Assembly: GCA_038373865.1 (NCBI GenBank)
Contig: JAXGGA010002380.1
Location: 1 to 64,000 of the forward strand
Direction: 5' to 3'
Length of the DNA: 64,000 bases
Origin: Uloborus plumipes
Lineage: Eukaryota > Arthropoda > Arachnida > Araneae > Uloboridae
Made by a program: the position numbers and the translations under genes
The notes under the pieces: model-generated
Databases searched by the model: none
Seen by the model: the letters and a program-made list of their open reading frames with translations, nothing else
Told to the model about the DNA's origin: nothing
Shown: one piece after another, positions 1-15,929 of the stretch
How the letters are laid out: every line of letters starts with the position of its first letter
Numbering within the stretch: the first letter of the stretch is position 1

Positions 1-585
1 TCCATTTCTGTATTTACACTACTCTTTGTAATTACTCTTGTGTACTTATGGCAATAAAATATTTTTTTGTTTAATTATAGTATTTTTTATAACATCCATA
101 GATCCAAGAGATACATATTTTCAACTTTTGCCTAAGCGTGTTTCAATTAACGTGAAAGTTCAACTATACTGCCTAGGCATATTTTCTCACTTAAATTTTT
201 GATTTTATTAATCTAAAAGACAGTTTAAAAATAGTTATTTTTTTAGCAAGTTTCTTCTGTACAACATGTTTCAGACATAAAAATTAAATTGTACAAACTT
301 TTAGGGGTGTTAGAGGGGCCATAAGAAGCAAGAATCGCACAGGAAAATAAGGTAGCAGACGCAACGCTAACGCGCTACGTACACCGAAACTATAAAAGTT
401 TGTGAGAATGGCTTGTTTTGCGTCACTCGGTTATTGTGTAATTTCGGGGGCATGTAAGACTGGCAGGCAGCATAATGTCAACAACCCCTTTAAACCTATC
501 TTAAAAACTGAGAAATTGGGAAAAATCTTCGTTGTGTATTAAATTTGCTTTTTTTTTTTTTGCATCCACCTGTTTCTGGTTCGTA
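1..585. other. no gene seen
   Basis: AT-rich, with a slightly GC-richer stretch at 305-520. Nothing recognised. Confidence 0.5.
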
Positions 586-974
586 CACTGCAAAAAAAAA
601 ATCCATCAAACTTACGGAAAAAAAAAAATCCGTCAAATTTACGGAAAAAAACTGGCAGCCTAGGCTGCCAGTTTTTTTCCGTTTATTTAACAGAAATCTT
701 CCGTAATTTTTTAACAGACTCTCCGTTTTTTAGCGGAATATCTCTGTAATTGCAACAGTTTTTAACCGTTTTTTTAACAGATTTTCTCCGTAAAGTGATG
801 AAATCAACCTGTTATAAAAACGGTTAAAAACTGTTGCAATTACAGAGATATTCCGTTAAAAAACGGAGAGTCTGTTAAAAAATTACGGAAGATTTCTGTT
901 AAATAAACGGAAAAAAACTGGCAGCCAGGCTGCCAGTTTTTTTCCGTAAATTTGACGGATTTTTTTTTACAGTG
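586..974. mobile_element. ~390-bp fold-back MITE (family D)
   Basis: A near-perfect palindrome. The left arm runs from CACTGCAAAAAAAAAATCC through ACTGGCAGCC, and the right arm mirrors it to TTTTTACAGTG. TA flanks both ends. The arms contain their own smaller palindrome (CTGGCAGCCTAGGCTGCCAG). Confidence 0.9.
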
Positions 975-2178
975 TAGGTTGCGTCTTCGGACGGTATTAA
1001 TTAACGAAGATATTAATTAAAAACCTTTCAAAGGTTTTTCGGAGCTTTAGCATTGAAAACATACTTCAAAACTTTAAAAAAAATAGCACCAAATGGAAGA
1101 GAAAATTTTTCCGCGTCTGATACGATGTAATTGGATCTTCCAATTCTATATACAGAACGCGAGTTATAGCGTTTTTTTTAGCAAATGCAGCTTATCCTTT
1201 ATTCACGCGATCGGAACCGTTTTCATTGTTGGCACCGAAGTAAAGCAAACTCTTGCAATTGATTTTATAGTTTAAAGCTTAGTCAGGGGTTTTTTAAATT
1301 TTTAATTTTAGTTTTAACTTGTGTCCTTGTCCTTTCTCTTCGTGTCGTTGTGATGTGAATGGTTGTCAATCCTGTAGATGGTGGCGTACGGCATGTGTAT
1401 TGTGAGAGTCGAACCAAATGGCGGTACAGTTAGGAAATTGAAGCAGCGTCCCCCAAAATTGCCAGCCCAGCTAGTACATTATAGAAAAGAAACATTTCTG
1501 AGCTTCAGAGGTGGATGAATTTCTAAATCCAACCTTTGGATATGTCACTGTTTGCATATACAAAAGAAATCTTAGAATTTTGTTGAAAGAAATTTTTTTA
1601 GAAACAATGGGAAAATGGAGCACATATACATCCAAGGCAAGTTTTTAATGAAATGCGTTTTTTTGTGTGTTTTTTGTACAATAGCTGATGCAAAATTTCC
1701 TTATGACACAAATAATAACATGTTTTTCATGAGCATTGCATGAATTTTGTTTTCTTTTGAAACATAAAACGCTTTTTTTTTCCGATTGATGATTATGAGG
1801 GGGTGACATCACGTATTACCTCCCCCGGCTGACACCCTTGCTAGCGACGCCACTGCATATAGACAGAAATGCGTGTAACGGTGTCCCAAGTTCAATCGTT
1901 TCCTCCATCTACAAAAAAAAAAATGCCAACATTCATGTGCATTTACGTACGTACGTTCATAATATACGATTATTATGCAGATGTGATATTATATACAGAG
2001 GTAACAATAACGCAAGTTCACTTTTTTTCCCCTTATCTCAAAAAAATGCCCAGCGTGCCAAAAGAAGTTCTCACTTAAAAAATAAAAAAAATCAATAAAA
2101 ATAAAAATAAAACAATTTTTATTTCTTATTTTACTCGTCGTTAGAGCGACAAAATCGTTTTCTCACTCTTGATCTTGA
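975..2178. other. no gene seen
   Basis: Short reading frames only, without family signals. 1806-1855 is a reversed CAGTGGCG-type element end. Confidence 0.5.
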
Positions 2179-2690
2179 CCCATTAATGCCTAGCGTCCCT
2201 TTTTGGGGACGGTCCAAAAAAGGGGTCTGAATTCCCCAAAAATGAACATTTCAACCAAATAACAGTGTTCCATTAGTACCTTGGTATTGTTTCAATTCGT
2301 TATTAACAGATTGCAGCACATGACCATTGTAAAGTGTGTTCTGTAGCCGTTTTAATATGATCGTTATCAAAAATGACATCGTTCACAATCTCAAGAAAAC
2401 AAGCTAAGTTTTCAAAGTGATTCCCAGCTTCCCAGTTTGTGTTAATTGCTGATTTTATTTCTTTTTATAAAATGTCGTTTTAAATATTATATCGTAGGCA
2501 GAAAAATGTTTTAGTAGAAAAAGTATGTACTCTCTGGGGTCTATCGTGACTTTTAAGGGACGATTTTTCTTTCCTTAAAAAAAAATATTCCTTACATGAT
2601 ATTTTTAAAATTATTGTTCCTGTCCATTAAACACCGATTGTAACCAGTACACAAAATATCTTTGGAAAAAAAATGTCAGGCATTAATGGG
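2179..2690 (+). mobile_element. piggyBac-like TTAA MITE (family B, copy 1)
   Basis: Ends CCCATTAATGCCT and AGGCATTAATGGG are inverted; the flanks are TTGA and TTAA. It contains the near-palindromic motif GTCCCTTTTTGGGGAC and has no coding capacity. TTAA targets and CCC termini are typical of piggyBac-derived MITEs. Confidence 0.85.
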
Positions 2691-3011
2691 TTAAATCAAA
2701 ACTCGGCGTCTTGAAATGAAAGGGTGACGTCACCAAAGCCACGCTCCGATTCCGCATCCGACCTTGCACTCTCTCTTGCAAGAGAGTGGCGAAACTCCCC
2801 CACATCCTTGGAGGTCTCATTCGCAGGTTGACGTCTGGCGAGGGAGTTCCACAGAGGGAACTGAAAACCAGCACCGAAGCTTGGAAGCTTTGTAGGTGAA
2901 TGCACCAGTGGGTTAATTAGTTAAATAGTGTCAGCCGATGAGGGGCTGGGGGAACAAATGTGGGCTTTACCCCCCCCCCCCCGCTACGAATTAGTATTTC
3001 CTTTCTTTTAA

Positions 3012-3400
3012 CTCATTAATGCCTAACGTCCCTTTTTAGGGACGGTCCAAAAAAGGGTCTGAATTTCCCCAAATGAACATTTTAACAAAATAACAGTGTT
3101 CAATTAGAACCTTGGTATTATTTCAATTCATTATTAACAGATTGCAGCACATAACCATTGTAAAGTGTGTTCTGTAGCCGTTTTAATATGATCTTCATCA
3201 AAAATGACATCGTTCACAATCACAAGAAAAAAAGTATTCAAAGTTATTCCCAGTTTATGTTAATTGCTGATTTTATTTCTTCTTATGAAATGTCTTTTTA
3301 AATATTATATCGTAGGCAGAAAAAAAAATCAGTAAAATAAGTATGTACCCTCTGGGGTCTATCGTAAATTTAAGGGACGATTTTTCTTTTATTCATAATT
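3012..3400 (+). mobile_element. family B TTAA MITE, 3'-truncated copy
   Basis: It starts after TTAA with CTCATTAATGCCTAACGTCC and follows copy 1 for about 390 bases to TTTAAGGGACGATTTTTC. The right terminus is missing. Confidence 0.82.
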
Positions 3401-3923
3401 TTTTAATGTTACTCTTCTTACTTCTTTGGATATAGACTTATCTATCATATTATTGAGAAAGAGCACTGAGCACTATTGCTCTGAAATTTATCTAAACACA
3501 TCGCTAGTGCTGCTATCTATCGGAAGTAACAGTTTCAAATTAATTTTTTATTAATACTTTTTAACTTCATTTCATTTTTTCCCATAATCCCACAAGTACC
3601 TCCCCCCCCCACACACACAATTCCTTGTCATAATTATGCAGATTCACAGATTTTCACATTTACAGATATTTTCTAAATTTAACGAAAGCCAGCTCAGCAA
3701 CCATAAAACAAAAGTTTCGAAACATTTACCAGCTTGGATCCGACTACTCTACTTTAGTGCTGCCATCTATAGTCGATTTGTGCAACAAATACGATTTGTG
3801 TTCCAACTTATTTACTTCATAAACTGTCTTACTTTTTTTTGAACCAGATCAGAGGCCTAGAAAACCAATGGTCCAGTACCCCTAAAAGTATCGATTCACT
3901 TGGAGGACTTTGCTGGCACAAAT

Positions 3924-4045
3924 CTGTACCTCAGAACCAGACTAACGTAAGTCCACTTTCGTCATTTTGCGGTTCGACAATCGTTTTTCCCCTCTACTGA
4001 AAAATGACGAAAATGGACTTACGTTAGTCTGGTTCTGAGGTACAG
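3924..4045. mobile_element. 122-bp fold-back MITE (family E, copy 1)
   Basis: CTGTACCTCAGAACCAGACT at the left is perfectly inverted at the right end, and the arms continue through CGTAAGTCCA to a short loop. It is flanked by AAAT on both sides, a likely 4-bp target duplication, within a SINE. Confidence 0.88.
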
Positions 4046-4138
4046 AAATATCTTTAACGTTTTCCAGCTACCATTAGTGTGGACGGTGGGTCTTTGGTCC
4101 GACTGGGATCGAACCCTAGACCCTTCAGTTGCGAGGTT

Positions 4139-4347
4139 AAGGAGGTTAAGGAGGTTGCCTGGTTAAGGAGGGGGTCATTTACGGAAAGGGGGGGGGTCAA
4201 AGTGCAATTTTTGTACAAAAATGGGGGGGGGGGGTCGGCATATTTTTCGCAATATAAGTACCAAAATCACAATTTTTTGCTATATTTTGTCGGTTAAGGT
4301 GGGGGGGGGGTCATGACCCCCATGACTCCCCCTATGGATCCGCGCCT
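4139..4347. mobile_element. G-rich hAT-like MITE end inside a SINE
   Basis: The right end, read in reverse, is CAGGCGCGGATCCATAGGGG, the CAG(N)GGCGGATCCA terminus common to hAT-type elements. The body has several G runs of 9-12. The left end is blurred by GGTTAAGGA repeats, so the exact boundary is uncertain. Confidence 0.45.
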
Positions 4348-4600
4348 GGTCCGACGCCTTACCGATCAGCCCACTACGGCCTATATAATGTCTTCATTGC
4401 AGGTCAGTCATTCAGAGATGTCAGGGGCGGGAAAAATCGCTACACTGGGGGGGGGGGTATGAACTGGATGCAAATACACCAAGAAACAGCTGAGAACAAG
4501 CCCACTTGCTTACAAACACATCAACTTCCAAACGGGGGGGGGGGGCAATGCTGATTGAACCCCCTGATAGGGACGGGATTCGTTGCTGTATTTGTTTTTT

Positions 4601-4830
4601 ACTTCCTTTTACGTAGTAAAAGAGGTATTGTGATTGCGAAAAAAAAAATCACTCAAATTTGAGTCTAAATTTTGATTTTGCTCACCCCTGAATGAATGTT
4701 CAGTAGTTTTTTTGACCTGTCAGCACGTGCATATGTACCTACCAACATATAAACAGCCGAAAAATCCTTTTCAACCACCCCCGAGCTAATTACGACGAGT
4801 TTTCTCGTGATATGCCGTAGAAGCTTCTAT
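4601..4830 (+). repeat. family A element, truncated copy
   Basis: Begins ACTTCCTTTTACGTAGTAAA and follows the family to CTCGTGATATGCCGTAGAAG, skipping the usual GTAT/GTGC array. It then joins repeat F. Confidence 0.85.
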
Positions 4831-4831
4831 A

Positions 4832-4990
4832 CTGAAATGCAACTTAACTTGGCAGTGACGTCACTACGGGTGGAGCCAATAGGAGCTCTCAAGCAGTTAG
4901 CGATCTCCTCTAATTCGCCAAATAGGCTGTGACGTTTTATCTAACTCGTTTTTCATAGCAAATTAGGGTGGGTCGAAAATGTTTTTTTTT
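4832..4990. repeat. repeat F, single arm
   Basis: TTAACTTGGCAGTGACGTCA and the following ~140 bases match the left part of the fold-back at 5233. The right arm is absent. Confidence 0.75.
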
Positions 4991-5232
4991 TTTTTAATTT
5001 CGATGATGTAATATTCCGCAAAGTAGCGTCGGGGAAGCAAAGTTCACATAAAAAAAAAAATTGAAATTTTTTCGTTAATTTCTTGATTTGCCACAATTGC
5101 GTTGAAGTTTGGAAAAATGCAATTTTTTGAGATTTTTATCAACTTATAAAAAAAAAAAATTAGTTTCAATAATTGGTAACGCCAACGCCACCACTTGCTG
5201 ATCCACTGCAAAATAGTACAAAATAGTATTTC

Positions 5233-5431
5233 TATACTTCGAAGCAATTTAACTTGGCAGTGACGTCACTACGGGCGGAGCCAATAAGAGCTCACAAGCG
5301 GTCAGCGATTTCCTCTTATTCGCCAAGTAGGCTGTGACGTTTTATCTAGCTCGTTTTTCATAGGCTAACGTCACGCTGACGTCATCCGCCCGTAGTGACG
5401 TCACTGCCAAGTTAAGTTGCTGCGAAGTATA
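5233..5431. mobile_element. ~200-bp fold-back MITE (family F)
   Basis: Arms of about 47 bp: ATACTTCGAAGCAATTTAAC through TGACGTCACTACGGGCGGA, inverted at the right end to GCGAAGTAT. It contains GTGACGTCAC, a CRE-like palindrome. Confidence 0.85.
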
Positions 5432-5462
5432 GGGCTATATCGGAACCTCCGCGCTATGTACT

Positions 5463-5675
5463 GTCTGTTTGCATTTTGTGCGCCTGGCAGCCACGGACGC
5501 TTCCATCTAAAGAAGGGGAGTTAGGTTTAGGATGCGCACTACCCGATGCCTTCAGCTTTTGTTCGCTTACTACTTCCTCGTTGCTTTTCCCCCCTATTTC
5601 GAGAAAGTCCGAAGAGACTTGGCGCCTGCGCAGATGCGGCGGAGGTCGCACGAAAACATTTTAGGCAGTACGTCA
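5463..5675 (-). mobile_element. repeat G, second copy
   Basis: Reverse copy of the 204-bp repeat at 20311, ending GCCTAAAATGTTTTCGTGCG on the minus strand. Both copies keep a 65-codon reading frame (GGKSNEEVVSEQKLKASGSA), but I would not call it a gene. Confidence 0.82.
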
Positions 5676-5915
5676 AACGTCAAGGCACACATTTCGTTTT
5701 GATGATTATTTTTATAGACGTCACGATTAGCCTAAAATACATAGAAACTACTTCTACCCCATGATTTTTTTTTGTTTTTTTGTTTTGTTTTGATAGACTT
5801 TTAAACAAAAAAGGGTTGAAAAAATATTAATTGTGCCAATAAAATAGAAAATAATCCAGTAAACAATTTAGAGTAAAAATGTTGCGCTTTATATGTTAGT
5901 AAAAACTAAACATAC

Positions 5916-6370
5916 CCTGTGGAAAGTAAAGTGGCGCTATTCATCATCTAAAGTCAGATTTTATGTGTTTTCAATTGATAATTTTAAGGTGTTATATCTT
6001 TGGAGTACAAACTAACATCCACATCATTTTTTTTTCCTAGTGTGAACAAATCATGCTCTTGCTAGTTGTTACGTTAAAAAAATTACGAGGGTGTTTTTTG
6101 CTTTTTTGAAATAAAAAAGTGCAGTTTTGTTTACATTTTTTTTTCTTTAGCTTTCTCTTTCAATAAAAAGAAAGCTTGATTTTAAAGTAACATTTCTGCA
6201 AAGTCAGCTTTTTTGTTTCATTTTTGAAAAACAAAAACACCTTCGTAATTTTTGAACATATCAAGAGCATATTTCTTCATACTAGAAAAAATATGATGCG
6301 GATGTTTGTTCGTACTCCGGAGAGACTTATTAAAACAACTGTTGGATAGCACCACTCTACTTTCCACAGG
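5916..6370. mobile_element. 455-bp fold-back MITE
   Basis: CCTGTGGAAAGTAAAGTGGC at the left is inverted at the right (CTCTACTTTCCACAGG). Looser inverse similarity continues inward (CATGCTCTTG / CAAGAGCATA). Confidence 0.78.
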
Positions 6371-7666
<1,296 letters not shown>

Positions 7667-8315
7667 CAGGGTGTCCACTCCAATCGTGGACCAATAGCTA
7701 ATTTCTAAACCGTTAGAGATAAGCCTATAGTTTATTTAGGAAAAAATTTCCAAATTATGAAAGGAATTTTGGGTATATTCAATGTTTTTCAAAAAATCAA
7801 ATTTTGAAAGAGTTACGAAATTTAAATTTTTATACAGCACCCCAGGCCTATCAATCATATTTAGTAAAACATTCTTGACACTCTAACGTTTAGAACTAAA
7901 AAAAAATCACTCTTCTACCACAAAAATTGACCGAGTTATGACGTTTTGAAAAATCAAGATTTTGCATTATTTCCAGACGTCATTGAGGGAGCGATCTCTC
8001 GATGACGTCATGAAACAGTGCAAAATCTTGATTTTTCAAAACGTCATAACTCGGTCAATTTTTGTGGTAGAAGAGTGATTTTTTTTTAGTTTTAAACGTT
8101 ACAGTGTCAAGAATGTTTTACTAAATATGATTGATAGGACTGGGGGGCTGTATAAAAATTTAAATTTCGTAACTCTTTCAAAATTTGATTTTTTGAAAAA
8201 CATTGAATAGACCCAAAATTCCTTTCAAAATTTTGAGATTTTTTCCTAAATAAACTATATGCTTATCTTTAACGGTTTAGAAATTAGCTATTGGTCCACG
8301 ATTGGAGTGGACACC

Positions 8316-8318
<3 letters not shown>
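7667..8318. mobile_element. 652-bp fold-back MITE (family C, copy 1)
   Basis: CAGGGTGTCCACTCC opens the left arm and is inverted at the right end. Arms of about 310 bp are near-perfect inverses around a centre containing GATGACGTCATGAA. Flanked by TA within an AT microsatellite. Confidence 0.92.

Positions 8319-8393
<75 letters not shown>
8319..8393. repeat. AT microsatellite
   Basis: 75 bases of AT repeats between family C copy 1 and the TIR element at 8394. Confidence 0.97.
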
Positions 8394-10871
<2,478 letters not shown>

Positions 10872-11550
10872 CACTGCAAAAAATGCACTGGGCAATTCCA
10901 CGCAATATGGGAATTCGGTGTTAAAAATAAATATTGGAAAATTGTGTTAATTTTTTTTTTTTTTTGGTACGTTCTCTATATTGCTTGAAGTTTACAAATT
11001 AGAATAAGGTAACTTCAGGTGAACAATTTTCTTTTTATAAGAGAACTTGTTCTATGAGCTCACCATCTCGTGAAAGTCTCTCTCTGTTAGACACAATTTT
11101 AAACGAGCATATTTTATTGGTTTAGCCTGTTTCCACAATTTAATTGCATTTTTTCCGACAGATTTATGTTATATGAAAACAGTTATTAATAGTACTAATA
11201 GAAATGTATTCTTAAAATAATTTTTTAAAGTAGCTTTTAAACCTATAAATTTTGTGTAACGTGAGTCAAATAAACTTAATTTTTTTCACATTTCGAAATT
11301 TTATAGCTTAATAAATTAATTTTTTTCCCTGTTTCTCCTACTCATGCATGTTACAAAAAAGAAATTATAAGCCAATTTATATTTTTTAGCTTTTTTATTC
11401 AAAAAATAAGGATATTTATTTTGTAACGTGAGTCACACGGAAAGTGAGTTACAGCCAATATAAGATAATATTAACTTCTTAAAAGTATTTAATGTACTCT
11501 AACGGGTAATTTAGGGTCTAAAGGGATGTTATCACTTATACACACCTATA

Positions 11551-12201
11551 CAGGGTGTCCACTCCTATCGTGGACCAATAGCTAATTTCTTAACCGTTAG
11601 AGATAAGCATATAGTTCATTTGGGAAAAAATCTCTAAATTACGAAAGGAATTTTGGGTCTATTCAATGTTTTTCAAAAAATCAAATTTTGAAAAAGTTAC
11701 GAAATTTAAATTTTTATACAGCCCCCCAGTCATATCAATCATATTTAGTAAAACATTCTTGACACTGTAATGTTTAAAACTAAAAAAAAATCACTCTTCT
11801 ACCACAAAAATTGACCGAGTTATGACGTTTTGAAAAATCAAGATTTTGAAGGATTTCGCATACGGTCCCTTCAGCGATCTCTCGATGACGTCATGAAATA
11901 ATGCAAAATCTTGATTTTTCAAAACGTCATAACTCGGTCAATTTTTATCGTAGAACAGTGATTTTTTTTTAGTTTTAAACGTTACAGTGTCAAGAATGTT
12001 TTACTAAACATGATCGATAGGACTGGGGGGCTGTATAAAAATCTAAATTTCGTAACTCTTTCAAAATTTGATTTTTTGAAAAACATTGAATAGAGCCAAA
12101 ATTCCTTTCGTAATTTAGAGATTTTTTCCCAAATGAACTATATGCTTATCTCTAACGGTTAAGAAATTAGCTATTGGTCCACGATTGGAGTGGACACCCT
12201 G
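11551..12201. mobile_element. fold-back MITE (family C, copy 2)
   Basis: Same 651-bp structure, with TA on both sides, nested in the larger element at 10890-14448. Confidence 0.92.
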
Positions 12202-12207
12202 TAGATA

Positions 12208-12741
12208 CAGTGAACTCTCATTTATACGCCGCCTCATTTATGCATCTTTTTCACTTATACGACGATTTTAAATGGCCCCAGCACATTCCATAGCAAAATA
12301 ATGATAGTATCATTCGTTTATGCGTCGCTCTAAATATAAATATTTCACTTATGCGCCGAATTTTCCCTAAAATGTAAAAAATTTAATTTATTTTCTTTAA
12401 AAAAAATAAGTATTTTCTTCACTTTCCTCTTTAATGTTACGCCTTTATTACTCACGGAAGACTTTTTTTCAGCATGAACTAGAGTTAGGAGAGGGACAAT
12501 TATCTATTATGCATCATTTTAAAGTGTACAGTTTGTAATTAGGTATGCTATCATTTTTGGTTTCTCTTTATCATTGTAGTTAAGTTACAGTAATTGTTAA
12601 ACCGTAGTAATATGTCCTCTTTCTATAGAAACTATGTTGCGTTTTAGTCCTTTAAATAGGCTTGTTCACTTATACGTTTCTCTCACTTATGAACCTTTTT
12701 CTGTTGGTCCCTTACGCCGGCGTAAAAGTGAGAGGTCACTG
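12208..12741. mobile_element. pogo/Tigger-like MITE
   Basis: CAGTGAACTCTCATTTATAC and AAGTGAGAGGTCACTG are inverted ends with TA on both sides. The motif TCACTTATACG/GCGCC recurs about six times within the element. CAGT ends with stacked motif copies are typical of pogo-group elements. Confidence 0.82.
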
Positions 12742-13864
12742 TAATTAATAATACTGATGAAATTATATATAAATAGCATAATTTTAATTTGTTTATTATT
12801 TGATAATTCTTTTAATTAGAGCATGGGTCCCTGCTTTGGCCCTCAGATTTCCAATGCGTAGTATGTGTTTTTATGCATGCACATATTTTTCTCCCTTATC
12901 TAAGAAAGATTTTTCCATGTCAGTAAAAGAAATTTGTAAAAAAAATCACGAGTAACAGCAGAATGACAGAAAAAGTGCCGAGAAAAATTGAAGCAAGAAG
13001 GGAAGTAGAGTGCATGTAAACAGAAACATTGTCTCCGGATAAAAGAATGTCTAACGAGAAAAGTCGAAAAGTTAAAGATGTTGTCTCTAGCAATTCAATA
13101 TAAGCTGAAAAATAAACATATGAAACTTTAAAGGGAAATTTTGGTTAAATTCGAACTTCTTAAATATCGCTTCAACAAGTATACAAATATGTAAATACAC
13201 TAAGGAAGACTCGCCAAAGCAAGGCGAAATTCAGTCAATTCACCTCACAGCTAAACTGTAGTCATAAGTGAGTTACTCATCAGTGAATGTAATATACATT
13301 TGAAAAGAAGATTTCAGTGTCCACCGAACTCATCCTGAAAAAACTATTTATCACAAGAAAATCTAAACGAAATTTAAGATTTTTATAAATGATTTAAACA
13401 GATTAGCATGAACGAGAAATAAAATTAAAATTGGAAAATAAGAGAAATTTTAAAAAGTACGGTTAACATCTCACTTGCTCTTATTTGAGATGTTTAAAAT
13501 TTAATTATTCATCAGTAGTGGATGAGAAAAGTAAGTACTTTGAGGAGCCTACTTCTGACAGCAGTCAACTAATTTTACAGCCATTAAGCAACATTAAATG
13601 TTATGATTGGTATCAGATGAGATTTAATGGTATGTAGTATCCTGTAAAAGTTTCCAGATGTATCAATTGAGAATTTGAAATTAATACAATACAGCCACAG
13701 AAAATATAGGAGGTAGTATGAAAAAAGACAAACATATTTTTCTGAAAAATTGAATTGATTAATCCATTGGTGACCGTTCAGATTCAGAGAAGTTAGATGG
13801 CAGCTGCTAAGGAGAATTTTAACACTAGGTCTATGGGACAAAAAATTCATGCTGCGAAAAATTG

Positions 13865-13920
13865 GCCGTTAAGAGGGGTGGCCGCTTTATAGAAGTGACC
13901 GCTCGGAGAGGTTTTACTGT
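13865..13920. repeat. solo pogo-like terminus
   Basis: GGCCGTTAAGAGGGGTGGCC then GCTCGGAGAGGTTTTACTG before TA, resembling the right end of pogo-group MITEs. No left partner found. Confidence 0.5.
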
Positions 13921-14734
13921 ATTTAAAACTGATCAACTAAAGAAAACCAGCCATTAAGCATTAATTTTAAGTGAATTTAAGTGAAGTCTCTCAACAGAAT
14001 TTTCAACATAAGATGTAAAGTAAAAGACTAATACGGAGATGTAACGTGAGTCACGCTCAAAATATTGGTTAACTTGATTAGTGACTGCAGAATGAACTTT
14101 ATTTTCGTATATATCATAACTCAGAAATATATTTCGTTCCATGAAAAGCAGTTTTTAAATTTAATTATTCTGAAAGAGCAGAAATCTTGGGTTTGTAGTT
14201 ATCCAAAAAACTTGAGTTCTTTTTTTTTTTTTTTTTTTTTTTTTAACGAGAGTCACGATGTTAAATTAAGGTTGAAACACCATCTTTCTCTGTTAAAATT
14301 TAAAATGCTGACATCCACAGGTTCTCACTGCATCCCAGATTATTGTCAACAGCTTTATTTAAATCAGGCATGGTATTTCTTTAATATATATAACATTTAC
14401 TTTTACAAAATCGCGTCAAATGGTAACGTGAGTCACGTGGAATTGCCCACTGTTGTTCTTACAGTATAATACTGGCAGCCGATTTTCCAATTTAAAACTG
14501 TAAAATGCAGAGTAATAAACTAAAACTAGCAATTGAAGGGGCCGGGGGAAAAAATGAAAGTGACCAAAAAGCGATTTCGAGAAAAACGAGGAACCAAGTT
14601 TGATTTCTCGTAATTCCTTATGTAGTTAATAGAGTTTTCATGCACATTTAGATAGATTCTCATCCTTTTTAGCCTACTTTCTCGTTAAAAATAAAAGAAA
14701 GACGAAAAAAGTATTAAAAGTAGCTTAATGCATC

Positions 14735-14815
14735 TAAAAAATATCGCCAAGTCCAAAAAATATCGCCAAGTTAAAAAAAATATCGCCAAGTCCAAAAAAT
14801 ATCTCCAAGTTAAAA
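14735..14815. repeat. tandem ATATCGCCAAG array
   Basis: Four units of about 20 bp, AAAAAATATCGCCAAGTYCA-like, the same core that appears inside family A elements. It may be a family A derivative. Confidence 0.8.
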
Positions 14816-14879
14816 AAATAAAGAGGTAAAATGAATATCGAAAAATTAAAAATTTGAAAGTAGGGTATTGAGATGGGGA

Positions 14880-15250
14880 ATTTGTGTGTCGGTCTGTCGG
14901 TCGGTCTGTCGGTCTGTCTGTCCCCCCCTAATAACTTTTGAATGAACATTCCGATTTGGACGAACTTTTTTTTGTTGGAAAGATCTCGGCGAGTACAGCT
15001 CATTCCTATATTTGGTTTTTTGATTTGAACAATTTTTGGTTCAAATTTGAGCCGTTCAAACAACCGGTCCCGCGATACTAACTTTTTAATGAACAGTCCG
15101 ATTTGAACAAACTTTTTTTTGTTGAAAAGAACTTTTCAAGGATACTTCATTCCCGTATTTACATTTCCGATTTGAACAATTTTTCGTTCAACATTGAACC
15201 GCTCAAGCAAGCTGTCACCCCTAATAACTTTTGAGTAAACAGTCCGAAAA
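14880..15250. repeat. GTCGGTCT run and ~125-bp degenerate tandem repeat
   Basis: A short CGGTCTGTCGGTCGGTCTGT run, followed by two and a half units starting CTAATAACTTTTGAATGAAC and containing TCCGATTTGGACGAAC. Confidence 0.72.
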
Positions 15251-15304
15251 AAATGACTGACTGTGCAGACGATTTTTTGTTTATTTATTCATTTGTTTTA
15301 TTGA

Positions 15305-15305
<1 letters not shown>

Positions 15306-15335
<30 letters not shown>
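15306..15335. repeat. TTA microsatellite
   Basis: About ten TTA units. Confidence 0.95.
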
Positions 15336-15929
15336 TTTGGCAGACGATTTTTTTTGTAACAAAAATGTTTCATTCACGAGAGCATTTTATTCTTTATTTA
15401 TATTTAACAACTGGCAACGGATTAAAAGTGAAATTCGAGACATTTTATCAACGGACGAGTTTTTTTTTCTTTTTTTTTTTCTTTCTTTGATAAAATGTGT
15501 TTTGATGTACTTTGTACTTTTAATTTTTTTTTGAAAACAATTGAGGAATTTTTCTACGGAAGAACTGTAACAGTTACATTCTTTAACAGGTGCGACAAAA
15601 CTTTATTTATTCATTTATTTACTTTTTATGTGTCTATTTCATCTGATGAGAGGGGTATATTTTGCTTTTAGAAATCAGCTTCAAGTGCTAAAAAGGTATG
15701 TTTGACATAATTTTTAGTCTTAGATAATCAAGAGAATAATGATCAGATGCTAGAATGCCGATGTCGATGTACGGGAAAGTAGGCTCGTTTCGTTCTTGAC
15801 AGAACTTCTTGTTTCCCCTTGTTGTTCTACCGGATGATATTATTCCTTCATAGCCCCTAGACAGCACTAATATCTCAAAATTGACGAAAAAGTGACTTTC
15901 ATCTTTTTTTTCCCCATATCCCTTCAATT

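Larger units (their letters stand above)
3842..4381 (-). repeat. SINE copy broken by two later insertions
   Basis: SINE sequence is seen at 3842-3923, 4046-4138 and about 4348-4381 (CGACGCCTTACCGATCAGCC). A 122-bp fold-back MITE (3924-4045, AAAT on both sides) interrupts the first join. A G-rich ~200-bp element ending GGATCCGCGCCTG interrupts the second. Confidence 0.8.
10890..14448. mobile_element. motif-array element M1 (3.56 kb with nested inserts)
   Basis: Terminal repeats GGGCAATTCCACG and CGTGGAATTGCCC are perfect inverses, flanked by ACT on both sides; the K consensus confirms the site. TAACGTGAGTCAC or a close variant occurs at 11257, 11424, 14042, 14244 and 14424, the last abutting the right TIR. 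Nested inside are fold-back C (11551-12201), a pogo-like MITE (12208-12741) and a pogo-like end (13865-13920). No ORF of its own was found. Confidence 0.82.
10872..14537. mobile_element. K-family MITE split by a 3.56-kb insertion
   Basis: The left piece CACTGCAAAAAATGC (10872) and the right piece GTTGTTCTTACAGTATAATA (14452 on) together follow the K copy at 26150. The right end of K is missing after about 14537. Confidence 0.8.

Noticed and set aside
13584..14469. Several ORFs of 60-134 codons inside M1
   Set aside because: AT-rich frames with phenylalanine runs and no domain; they do not look like a transposase.
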